This document shows positions 1 through 7,128 of a stretch of 64,000 bases of DNA, piece by piece. Position 1 is the stretch's first letter; each line of letters starts with the position of its first letter. Source of the DNA: Flavobacterium sp. ov086 (GTDB lineage Bacteria; Bacteroidota; Bacteroidia; Flavobacteriales; Flavobacteriaceae); contig NZ_FZNL01000013.1 in assembly GCF_900187965.1 (NCBI RefSeq), forward strand, positions 1-64,000, in the 5' to 3' direction. The notes under the pieces were generated by a model that worked only from the letters and a program-made list of their open reading frames with translations, was not told the DNA's origin and made no database searches. A program made the position numbers and the translations under genes.

Positions 1-2
1 AC

Positions 3-1373
3 TTATGTCAGGGCGGAACCACCAGTGTAAGTTATGTGATTACAGACAAATGTTACACCACTACAATTACTAAAAGCTTCACCATTACTAAAGCTGATTT
101 ACTTAATGTTTCAAGTCCTCCAAATAAAACAGTTATTTGTGGTGAAAATGCAGATGCAGCATTCATCGCATGGATTGCAGGATTTAAATACACAGGAGGA
201 TGTTCTGGAAATGTTCAGGCTACAGATTTGTCTCAATTTGTGAAACCTCAAATTGGGGTGCCATTAGTTATTGAATTTGTTGTTTCAAACAATTGCGAAA
301 CGATTAAAAAAATGTCAACATTTTTAATCACTCCATGTACAACTCCAATTTGTACCTATACTCAGGGTGCTTATGGAAATAGTGGAGGTATGTCATGTGC
401 GGGAGGAGTTTCTTATACAACCAAAGCTCTTATTGCGAAATCATTAAGTACTTATCCAGGTGGAACAATGACAATTGGTTTAGCCGGAAAATCTGTTTTA
501 GTATCTAATAATACGGCAGATATCAATGGTGTAATTGCATTTTTGCCAGGAGGAGGAGGAAGTAAAGTATTGCCAAACGGCAATCTGCATATCAGTGCAT
601 TAACTGCATCCTATCTTAAAAATGGTAAAATCAATAATACCTTATTAGCTCAAACCATTACTTTAGGGCTTAATTTAGGTATTGATAGTGAGTTGAGTAA
701 ATTTAAACTACAGGCAGGTATATTAGCTGTTGCTCAACCTGATGGTGGCTGCGGATCAAAAACTCCAAAAGTACGTTCTTGTAATCCTGACGGAACAGTA
801 AGTAATGAGTATAAATTTTACACTATTCCAAACACTGTTGTTAGTAAACTGGGAGGAGATAAAACAGTTGGAGATTTATTCAACTTAGCCAACCAAGCGT
901 TAGGAGGAGGAAATACCAACGGAGCTTCTCTTTCTGATATAGCAAGTTTGGTAGATTTGATAAACAATGCATTTGATGAATGTAGAATTTCAATGGGATA
1001 CAACATTCCGCCGCTTGCTTGTGTAGCAACTCAAGAACCTATAGTTACGGAGACACCTACAACAACTCCAGAAACAACTGTAGTTGACGGTGGCGGAAAA
1101 GAAAGCAAAAAAGCTAGTTTTGATGCTTATCCGGTTCCATTTAAAAACTACATTACAATTCGTTATAACTTTAATTATGCGAGTGATGTCAAAATTGAAT
1201 TGTTTGACATAGCAGGAACTTTGTTATCTTCAAAAACAGATACAAATTCTTATTTGGACAAAGAATATAACTTTAATATTGATTTCTACGTAGGTAAATT
1301 CCAAGTTTACATTCTAAAAGTTACAACTAGTAAAGGCAGCAGTTCTAAAAAAATCATTTCTGCCGGTAATTAG
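3..1373 (+). CDS. C-terminal part of a large T9SS-secreted surface protein (5' end outside window)
   Basis: The reading frame is open from the window edge, so this is the 3' part of a longer gene; the GTG at 36 is only an internal valine. The N-terminal visible part is a cysteine-containing beta-sandwich-like repeat of the kind found in large Flavobacterium adhesins. The middle (roughly residues 110-330) is rich in Gly, Ser and Asn with paired cysteines. A Thr/Pro/Glu linker follows, then a C-terminal domain of about 85 residues starting near FDAYPVPF and ending in a lysine-rich KKIIS tail, which fits a T9SS sorting domain. The inferred product is exported across the outer membrane and attached to the surface. 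Function beyond that is unknown; gliding-type adhesin is one possibility. Confidence 0.7.
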   Translation, partial: LCQGGTTSVSYVITDKCYTTTITKSFTITKADLLNVSSPPNKTVICGENADAAFIAWIAGFKYTGGCSGNVQATDLSQFVKPQIGVPLVIEFVVSNNCETIKKMSTFLITPCTTPICTYTQGAYGNSGGMSCAGGVSYTTKALIAKSLSTYPGGTMTIGLAGKSVLVSNNTADINGVIAFLPGGGGSKVLPNGNLHISALTASYLKNGKINNTLLAQTITLGLNLGIDSELSKFKLQAGILAVAQPDGGCGSKTPKVRSCNPDGTVSNEYKFYTIPNTVVSKLGGDKTVGDLFNLANQALGGGNTNGASLSDIASLVDLINNAFDECRISMGYNIPPLACVATQEPIVTETPTTTPETTVVDGGGKESKKASFDAYPVPFKNYITIRYNFNYASDVKIELFDIAGTLLSSKTDTNSYLDKEYNFNIDFYVGKFQVYILKVTTSKGSSSKKIISAGN

Positions 1374-1396
1374 ATTAATTTATAAACCTTATTTAA

Positions 1397-1428
1397 AGCA
1401 TCCGTTAAAAGCGGATGCTTTTTTTTTT
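1397..1428 (+). terminator. Rho-independent terminator of the surface-protein gene
   Basis: AGCATCCG pairs with CGGATGCT around a short AT loop and is followed by about ten T residues. It lies 24 bases after the stop codon. Confidence 0.9.
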
Positions 1429-1598
1429 GAAAATTATTTTTTTTTTTGCCTCCTATTTGATTATTAGTGTTTTATGTGTGGAATAATTTGGGAAATGCAA
1501 ATGACATTAAAAAAAGTTAGGAAAAAAATTATGTTTTTCTTTTTTTTGGTTTGATTTTTGGGATACCTTTATATATAAAATTTAAAAAAATATATATT

Positions 1599-2138
1599 AT
1601 GAAAAAGATACTTACACTTTTCGCAATTGTTGGATTAATGGCGTTTTCTAGTTGTGAAGGACCAGAAGGGCCACAAGGGCCTCCAGGTGAATCGGTTGCT
1701 GCTGACGTTTTTGAAGTTGAAAAAGTAAATTTTAGTGCGACTGCTAATTCCGATTTTTATTTTAATTTTAAATCACGAATTTTTCCAGGTGATGTCGTTT
1801 TAGTATATAGATATGCTGGATTCTCTCCTACTACTAATTTAAATGTGTGGACAATTCTTCCTGATTCTCACTATTACACAGACGGAGGGTTTTATTTTAG
1901 CTATAAATTTGATTTTACTCAAGATGATGTTAGAATTTATACAGAGGGATTGGATTTAGTTGCAAATCCAATACCAGCTGATTTAAGGACTAATCAAATA
2001 TTTCGTATTGTAGTTGTTCCGGGTAACAATCCTATAGTTACTACGGCTAAATCTATAAATAAAGCTGACTATTCAGATTATTATGCAGTTATTAAGAAAT
2101 ATGGTATTGATGACAGTAATGTTAAGAAATTAAACTAA
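1599..2138 (+). CDS. Lipoprotein with a short collagen-like motif
   Basis: A secreted lipoprotein of 179 aa. I chose the ATG at 1599, not the upstream in-frame start at 1551, because it puts a normal signal peptide (MKKILTLFAIVGLMAFSSC) at the N-terminus with the lipobox cysteine at about residue 19. The mature protein begins with four Gly-X-Y triplets (GPE GPQ GPP GES). The rest, about 145 residues, is rich in aromatic residues and looks like a compact beta domain without a recognised catalytic motif. Collagen-like lipoproteins of this layout occur in Bacteroidetes without a known function. It stands alone between two terminators. The 225-base region before it is very AT-rich. Confidence 0.75.
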   Translation: MKKILTLFAIVGLMAFSSCEGPEGPQGPPGESVAADVFEVEKVNFSATANSDFYFNFKSRIFPGDVVLVYRYAGFSPTTNLNVWTILPDSHYYTDGGFYFSYKFDFTQDDVRIYTEGLDLVANPIPADLRTNQIFRIVVVPGNNPIVTTAKSINKADYSDYYAVIKKYGIDDSNVKKLN

Positions 2139-2157
2139 GTTTTAATTCAATTATAAT

Positions 2158-2188
2158 AAAAAAGGAAATCGTAAGATTTCCTTTTTTT
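2158..2188. terminator. Bidirectional terminator between convergent genes
   Basis: AAAGGAAATC pairs with GATTTCCTTT around a GTAA loop, with A residues on the left and T residues on the right. It can serve both the lipoprotein gene (+) and the T9SS protein gene (-). Confidence 0.85.
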
Positions 2189-2202
2189 ATTTTATCAATT
2201 AG

Positions 2203-4041
2203 TTATTGTTTAATAAATGTTTTTTGTGTGGTACCAAAAGATTGGCTGTCAATTGTAATGAAATATGTGCCTACTGTAAGACCTGTAACATTTATACTTA
2301 TCAACTTAGGATTTACAACTGAATAATTATTTGAATTAACTATATTTCCAATAATGTTAGAGATTGTTACTTTTGCATCGGATATGTCTGAAGTGCTTTC
2401 GATGTTTAAAATAGATGATGTAGGGTTGGGGTAAATTTTCATGTATGCTTCATTTGAACTACCAGTTAGAGATACTTCATTACTATAACTAGTAACAGTT
2501 GTATTAATCCATTTTGGATAGAAAGTTTGGTAATTGATTCTGGCAATTCTTCTATAGTTATATGAGGATTCAAAAACAAATGCAGGAGATCTTCGTCCAT
2601 TACCTGAAATAACTTTTAAAGAAGATGGAGCTAGAAGATAGTCTTTTGACGTTGCTCCGGGTATATCTGTCCATACGGAAAGACCTCTTTCTTGTATTTG
2701 ACTTTGCCATTGATAACCTATTCTTAATATACTGAAATCCTTATCATCGATATTAGGATTATCAACTGTTGGTGTTGAGCCAATTATTGTACTAGGAGTT
2801 TCGTAGTTAGTAAGAGATGATATTTTTAAGATTTGGTCACAACAAATGGTATTATTATAACGCAATCCTCTAACGACAACTTTTATTGGCTCGCTTGCAT
2901 TGCTTATATTTTGATAAATTGCAATTCTTCTTACTAGATAGTAAGTGTCTTCTAGATTAGATTTTTCTGAAGGATCATAAAAATCCAAGTTTTCTGAATT
3001 TTCATTAGATATGGTAGTCCATGTTTTGGGACCTGATTGATTAGTGTTTGTCTTTGTATATTCCCATTTATAACTATCAACAGAAACGCCAGGGTCCCTT
3101 GGTTGAATAGTATAAAAAGGATCTTGTAAAACTTTTAAATTTACTACTGATCCCATACCAAAAATAGTCAAATTTTTTATACTTGATAATTCAATAAACC
3201 CTTCTGAGTTTATAGATCCAGAGGCTGAAATTGTATTTCTAAGTATTGGAGTTTGAACAACAGTAATAGTTATCGCGTTACTTTTATTTGGGTATTGACC
3301 ACCATAACGATATCCTAAACCTCTTGTAACGGTAAGTTTTCCAATTTCAGTTAAATGATCAATCTCTAAAGTGCTACTGCTATTGCTTAAAAAGTTCACT
3401 CCTCCAGAAAGTCCAGCTCCGATCCATGTATAAGTGATACCATAAGGCTCTCCTTGATATGGGTTTAGATAAGTGCTTCCGGTTATTATTGCTGGTTTTT
3501 CTCCTACTCTAACTATTTGGTCACAACATAATGTATTAGGGATTTTTGTTGGGTTTGGAGCATCTGCAGGAGGGTTTAAATTGGTTCCTGTAGTCATTGT
3601 TGCATTTTTAACTACAGAAAGATAAGGACTTTTATATGCTACTGCAGATGCGCTATTGCTGTTTTTGTATTCGGCATAAACAAATCCTCCAGAGGTTTGA
3701 AAATCTGCCCAGTTTAAGTTTATTGTAAAACTTTTGGTAGCAGTTTTTCCGCCGCCAAAGTATAATGTACCACCATCGCCTCCGTTGGCGACATTCGCTC
3801 CAAGTGCTACAGAATTCATGTAATAAACTTTTATAGTTCCTTGATCTCCTACTGCGGCACCGGCAGGAATTTCTACTTTAACACCTAACGAAATAGTAGA
3901 GTAGGGAACAGAGGCAAGGTTAATTGGACCTGCACTAACATTAGATCCGTTTACGGATGTTGGTGTGATGGTAACTTTTTGCGCAAACAAAATAGTAGTA
4001 AACAAAAAGAGGAAAAAGAGATAGATGTAATTTTTTCTCAT
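2203..4041 (-). CDS. T9SS type A sorting-domain protein
   Basis: A secreted protein of 612 aa. It starts with a signal peptide (MRKNYIYLFFLFLFTTILFA, then Q). The C-terminal 80 residues are a typical type A T9SS sorting domain: IYPNPTSS opens it, followed by a Val/Ile-rich strand pattern, GxYFI and a final KTFIKQ. The sequence between consists of beta-rich modules. Two internal segments each carry NTLCCDQ or NTICCDQ followed by a strand and a proline-rich stretch (residues about 170-185 and 395-410), which suggests a duplicated module. No catalytic motif was recognised. The likely location is the cell surface or the medium; adhesin or binding roles are possible. Confidence 0.8.
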   Translation of the reverse strand: MRKNYIYLFFLFLFTTILFAQKVTITPTSVNGSNVSAGPINLASVPYSTISLGVKVEIPAGAAVGDQGTIKVYYMNSVALGANVANGGDGGTLYFGGGKTATKSFTINLNWADFQTSGGFVYAEYKNSNSASAVAYKSPYLSVVKNATMTTGTNLNPPADAPNPTKIPNTLCCDQIVRVGEKPAIITGSTYLNPYQGEPYGITYTWIGAGLSGGVNFLSNSSSTLEIDHLTEIGKLTVTRGLGYRYGGQYPNKSNAITITVVQTPILRNTISASGSINSEGFIELSSIKNLTIFGMGSVVNLKVLQDPFYTIQPRDPGVSVDSYKWEYTKTNTNQSGPKTWTTISNENSENLDFYDPSEKSNLEDTYYLVRRIAIYQNISNASEPIKVVVRGLRYNNTICCDQILKISSLTNYETPSTIIGSTPTVDNPNIDDKDFSILRIGYQWQSQIQERGLSVWTDIPGATSKDYLLAPSSLKVISGNGRRSPAFVFESSYNYRRIARINYQTFYPKWINTTVTSYSNEVSLTGSSNEAYMKIYPNPTSSILNIESTSDISDAKVTISNIIGNIVNSNNYSVVNPKLISINVTGLTVGTYFITIDSQSFGTTQKTFIKQ

Positions 4042-4177
4042 GATAAGACTTTTAAATTATTTATAATAATAAGTAAACCTAGTTATAAATAATGTATAAT
4101 CTTATTTTTAATGGTTAAAATATAGTATTTATCTTGTTATTTAACTATTATTGAAGATTTCAAGTTTATCAAGGCAT

Positions 4178-4208
4178 AAAAAAGGAGATCTAAATGATCT
4201 CCTTTTTT
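4178..4208 (-). terminator. Terminator downstream of the TerC-family gene
   Basis: AAGGAGATC pairs with GATCTCCTT, flanked by A-run and T-run. On the minus strand it follows the terC-like stop codon by about 23 bases. Confidence 0.8.
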
Positions 4209-4230
4209 ATACATATATATTACAGGAAAA

Positions 4231-5196
4231 TTATTCCTCGTTTGAATCTGTAAGTGTTTTTTCTTCTCCAAATTTTAGAGAAACTAAAATCCCCACTAAA
4301 AGAGAAAGAGCAATAAAAGCTAAAGAAGCCCATTCAGGAACGTGAATAAAATCGTGAAGAATCATTTTTAATCCTACAAAAGCTAAAATAGCTACCAAAC
4401 TATACTCTAAGAAACTGAATTTTGCCAGCATATTCGCCAGGAAGAAATACATAGAACGTAAACCTAAAATGGCAAAAATATTAGAACTAAATACTAAAAA
4501 CGGATCTGATGTAATCGCAAGAATTGCCGGAACACTGTCTACAGCAAAAAGAACATCCATAACCTCAATAACAATCAAGGCAACAAATAAAGGAGTTGCT
4601 GCTTTTTTTGCCGTTTTTGTGCTAATGAAAAATTTCTCTCCATCCATTTCAGAAGTAATCGGGATGATTTTTCCAAGTGTTTTGTAAACAAAGGAATCTT
4701 TTGGATGAAAATCTTCTTCTTCACCTGAAAATAACATTTTCAAAGCTGTAAAAATTAAGAATGCACCAAACAAATACGTTGTCCACGTAAATTTATTGAT
4801 AAGCATTACGCCAAAGAAAATCATTAATCCGCGGAAAATGATCGCACCAAGGATTCCCCAGAATAAAACACGGTGTTGGTATTTTTGAGGTATTTTGAAA
4901 GAAGCAAAAATAATAGCGATTACAAATATATTATCTACACTCAATGATAATTCGATTAAGTAACCCGTAATAAACTTCATTGAAGCAACGGCAGGTTTTA
5001 ACTGATCTGGATTTGCAATATAATCTGTGGTATAAAGCCAGTAAATTACTCCCGAAAACAAAAACGAAAGTGTTACCCAAATCAAGGTCCATTTACTTGC
5101 TTCTTTGGTACTAATAATATGAGGTGTTTTGTTGAAAACGCCTAAATCTAAAGCAAGAATAATTACAACAGCTACTAAAAAGAAAATCCAAACCAT
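4231..5196 (-). CDS. TerC/Alx-family integral membrane protein
   Basis: A 321-aa multi-spanning inner-membrane protein with about nine hydrophobic segments. Conserved acidic membrane motifs of the TerC family are visible: LDLGVF in the first segment, SLSVDNIF near residue 85 and FAVDSVPA near residue 215. TerC/Alx proteins are linked to manganese or other metal export and to stress. The length fits the Alx subgroup. It is a single-gene unit with its own -7 element and terminator. I see no yybP-ykoY (manganese) riboswitch in the short leader, unlike E. coli alx. The metal specificity cannot be read from sequence alone. Confidence 0.88.
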   Translation of the reverse strand: MVWIFFLVAVVIILALDLGVFNKTPHIISTKEASKWTLIWVTLSFLFSGVIYWLYTTDYIANPDQLKPAVASMKFITGYLIELSLSVDNIFVIAIIFASFKIPQKYQHRVLFWGILGAIIFRGLMIFFGVMLINKFTWTTYLFGAFLIFTALKMLFSGEEEDFHPKDSFVYKTLGKIIPITSEMDGEKFFISTKTAKKAATPLFVALIVIEVMDVLFAVDSVPAILAITSDPFLVFSSNIFAILGLRSMYFFLANMLAKFSFLEYSLVAILAFVGLKMILHDFIHVPEWASLAFIALSLLVGILVSLKFGEEKTLTDSNEE

Positions 5197-5219
5197 TATG
5201 ATATTTTTTAAATGATTTA

Positions 5220-5227
5220 CAAAGATA
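5220..5227 (-). promoter_or_regulatory. -7 promoter element of the TerC-family gene
   Basis: On the minus strand this reads TATCTTTG, a full match to the Bacteroidetes -7 consensus TAnnTTTG. It lies 23 bases before the start codon, so the leader is very short. The -33 region is T-rich without a clean TTTG. Confidence 0.65.
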
Positions 5228-5289
5228 GTTTTTGAAGTTTAACTTAAAAATTTATTAATAGAAATTACCTTAAAATTTAGTATTATAAA

Positions 5290-5316
5290 CCCGACAGGTT
5301 TTTAAAACCTGTCGGG
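5290..5316. repeat. Short palindrome, CCCGACAGG type
   Basis: CCCGACAGGTT pairs with AACCTGTCGGG around TTTAA. Close relatives with CCTAACAGG arms occur twice at 55083-55157, so this is a dispersed palindromic family. Confidence 0.75.
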
Positions 5317-5332
5317 TTTGAATGCGCGTAAT

Positions 5333-5365
5333 ATCTTTGTCAAAGTTTTAAACTTTGACAAAGAT
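5333..5365. repeat. Short palindrome, CTTTGTCAAAG type
   Basis: ATCTTTGTCAAAG pairs with CTTTGACAAAGAT around TTTTAAA. A second copy with the same core is at 16814-16850. Confidence 0.8.
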
Positions 5366-5458
5366 CCTTACACAAAGTTTGCCCACACATTTTTGTCATA
5401 CCGATTGCTATCGGGACGTTGCTACAACATAAATCATTCCTCCGGAATTTTTTCTAGC

Positions 5459-5563
5459 AGTTCCATAGGAACAAAATATATTGTAGGGATGTCCCGAAGC
5501 TTCGGGATCAATCCATCATTCGCAATCAAAACCCAATCTTGTCATTCCTCGTTCGGAATGACA
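5459..5563. repeat. Dispersed intergenic element, copy 1
   Basis: Shares a long stretch (TATATTGTAGGGATG, then TCAATCCATCATTCGC and CAAAACCCAATCTTGT) with the element at 50839-50989. Copy 1 has an extra 16-bp palindrome, TCCCGAAGCTTCGGGA, in place of a 4-base spacer. It ends in a palindrome of its own at 5540-5563 (TGTCATTCC pairing with GGAATGACA). Confidence 0.8.
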
Positions 5564-5630
5564 ATGATTGTGGTTATTTTTGCGTGAAGCCAAAACCGTA
5601 AAATTTCAAAAACCTGTCGGGTTTATAGGC

Positions 5631-5665
5631 AAAAAAAAGTGCCATCTGATCAGGATGGCACTTTT
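5631..5665 (-). terminator. Terminator downstream of GSII
   Basis: AAAAGTGCCATC pairs with GATGGCACTTTT, and eight T residues follow on the minus strand. It starts about 20 bases after the GSII stop codon. Confidence 0.9.
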
Positions 5666-5685
5666 AAGTATTTATAAGCTTTGAA

Positions 5686-6702
5686 TTATAGCACTGATTT
5701 TACAGTTTTGATAATTCTTGCAGCGATTTTGTATGGATCACCGTTTGAAGCTGGTCTTCTGTCTTCAAGGTATCCTTTCCATCCTTTTTGAACAGTATAT
5801 AAAGGAATTCTAATTGAAGCTCCTCTATCAGATACTCCATAAGAGAAATCGTGAATAGAAGCAGTTTCATGTTTTCCAGTTAAACGTTGGTCGTTGTAAG
5901 CTCCGTAAACTGCAATGTGTTCTGCAACAACAGGACGGAAGGCTTCACAGATTTTTTCGTAAGTTTCTTTAGAACCACATGTTCTTAAGATCTCGTTAGA
6001 GAAGTTAGCATGCATACCTGAACCATTCCAGTCTGTGTCTCCAAGTGGTTTTGGGTGATATTCTATATAGTAACCATATTTTTCAGTCAAACGATCTAAT
6101 AAGTAACGAGCAACCCAAATTTCGTCTCCGGCTTTTTTAGCACCTTTAGCAAATAATTGGAATTCCCATTGTCCGCAAGCAACCTCTTGGTTAATACCTT
6201 CGAAGTTAAGTCCGGCAGCGATACATAAGTCAGCATGTTCTTCTACTAATTTTCTTCCGTGAGTGTTTTTTCCACCTACAGAGCAGTAGTACATACCTTG
6301 TGGAGCAGGATATCCTCCAACAGGGAAACCTAATGGCAATAAAGTTTTAGTATCCATGATGAAATACTCTTGTTCGAAACCAAACCAAAAATCATCATTA
6401 TCATCATCAATTGTAGCTCTACCGTTAGAAGGGTGTGGTGTTCCGTCAGCATACATAACTTCTGACATTACAATGTAACCATTTATACGAGTTGGATCCG
6501 GGTAAATCGCAACTGGAACTAATAGACAGTCTGAAGATCCACCTTCAGCTTGTTTTGTTGACGAACCATCAAATGACCAGTTTCCAAGTTCTTCTAATGT
6601 TCCTTTGAAATTTTCGTGCTCTTCAACTTTAGTTTTACTTCTAAGATTTTGAGTTGGTTCATATCCATCTAACCAAATGTACTCTAACTTAATTTTAGCC
6701 AT
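5686..6702 (-). CDS. glnII: Glutamine synthetase, type II (beta-grasp)
   Basis: Makes glutamine from glutamate, ammonia and ATP in the cytoplasm. The 338-aa protein starts at MAKIKLEYIWLDG; the in-frame ATG 14 codons upstream lies in AT-rich leader and would add a non-conserved tail. The opening YIWLDGYEP...LRSKT and the SFDGSST motif are those of eukaryote-type GSII. The ATP/metal-binding region FEQEYFI (near residue 110) and the CGQWEFQ motif (near residue 180) are intact. GSII is much shorter than bacterial GSI (about 470 aa). It is divergent from the GSIII gene across 426 bases, so both can respond to nitrogen status from a shared control region, although no known operator is recognised there. 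Confidence 0.93.
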   Translation of the reverse strand: MAKIKLEYIWLDGYEPTQNLRSKTKVEEHENFKGTLEELGNWSFDGSSTKQAEGGSSDCLLVPVAIYPDPTRINGYIVMSEVMYADGTPHPSNGRATIDDDNDDFWFGFEQEYFIMDTKTLLPLGFPVGGYPAPQGMYYCSVGGKNTHGRKLVEEHADLCIAAGLNFEGINQEVACGQWEFQLFAKGAKKAGDEIWVARYLLDRLTEKYGYYIEYHPKPLGDTDWNGSGMHANFSNEILRTCGSKETYEKICEAFRPVVAEHIAVYGAYNDQRLTGKHETASIHDFSYGVSDRGASIRIPLYTVQKGWKGYLEDRRPASNGDPYKIAARIIKTVKSVL

Positions 6703-6741
6703 AATAATATAAATTAATTTTTTTTGTTTTTTTCGTTGGGT

Positions 6742-6749
6742 CAAATATA
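6742..6749 (-). promoter_or_regulatory. -7 promoter element of glnII
   Basis: On the minus strand this reads TATATTTG, a full match to TAnnTTTG, 39 bases before the start codon. Upstream on that strand there is a T-run about 20 bases away but no clear TTTG. Confidence 0.65.
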
Positions 6750-7050
6750 GATTTATTTTTTTAGTCCTAAAAATTAGGGGGCTATTTTGTTTAGCAGAGT
6801 ATTATTTTTTAGAGAAGCGCAATTTTGGCAGGGGTATATTTTATAAAAAGCAATTTTTAACACCATAAAAAAATAAATTCGTAATAATTACGGTAGATTT
6901 TTGAATTTCTGGGTTAAGGAATTATGAAAAAATGTTTATTTAATGAATAATACTAAGGTGTTTTGTTATATTTCTACAGATAAGATTCATTATTCTTTGT
7001 AAAAAGCATCTTCTATTGAAAAATCGTCGCATAATTTTCTAAAATTTATC
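6750..7050. other. Divergent control region between glnII and glnN
   Basis: No gene is visible. The stretch is AT-rich and holds the upstream parts of two outward-facing promoters. I find no riboswitch-like conserved motif and no long palindrome. Shared nitrogen regulation of the two synthetases is an inference from the arrangement only. Confidence 0.5.
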
Positions 7051-7081
7051 TTTCAAACGGGGGGTTTATTCTTTATATTTG
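7051..7081 (+). promoter_or_regulatory. Promoter of glnN
   Basis: TTTC at 7051-7054, a 19-base spacer, then TATATTTG at 7074-7081, which fits the Bacteroidetes TTTG-N19-TAnnTTTG layout with one mismatch. The predicted leader is about 40 bases. Confidence 0.7.
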
Positions 7082-7128
7082 TTCTTCTTTTTTTATAGGA
7101 ATTATTACAAATTTTTAAACTTATATAC

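Larger units (their letters stand above)
5228..5630. other. Repeat-rich intergenic region without a gene
   Basis: About 400 bases between the TerC promoter and the GSII terminator. It is a mosaic of short palindromes, described separately: CCCGACAGG-type (5290-5316), CTTTGTCAAAG-type (5333-5365) and a dispersed element (5459-5563). The half motif AACCTGTCGGG recurs at 5611-5621. An open frame of 89 codons here (5318-5587) is made wholly of these repeats and is not accepted as a gene. Confidence 0.75.

Noticed and set aside
5197..5230. Manganese (yybP-ykoY) riboswitch before the TerC-type gene
   Set aside because: The predicted leader is only about 20 bases, too short for the motif.
5318..5587. 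Open frame of 89 codons in the gap before TerC
   Set aside because: It consists only of short palindromes and the dispersed element that recurs at 50839, and its translation has no natural start context or domain.
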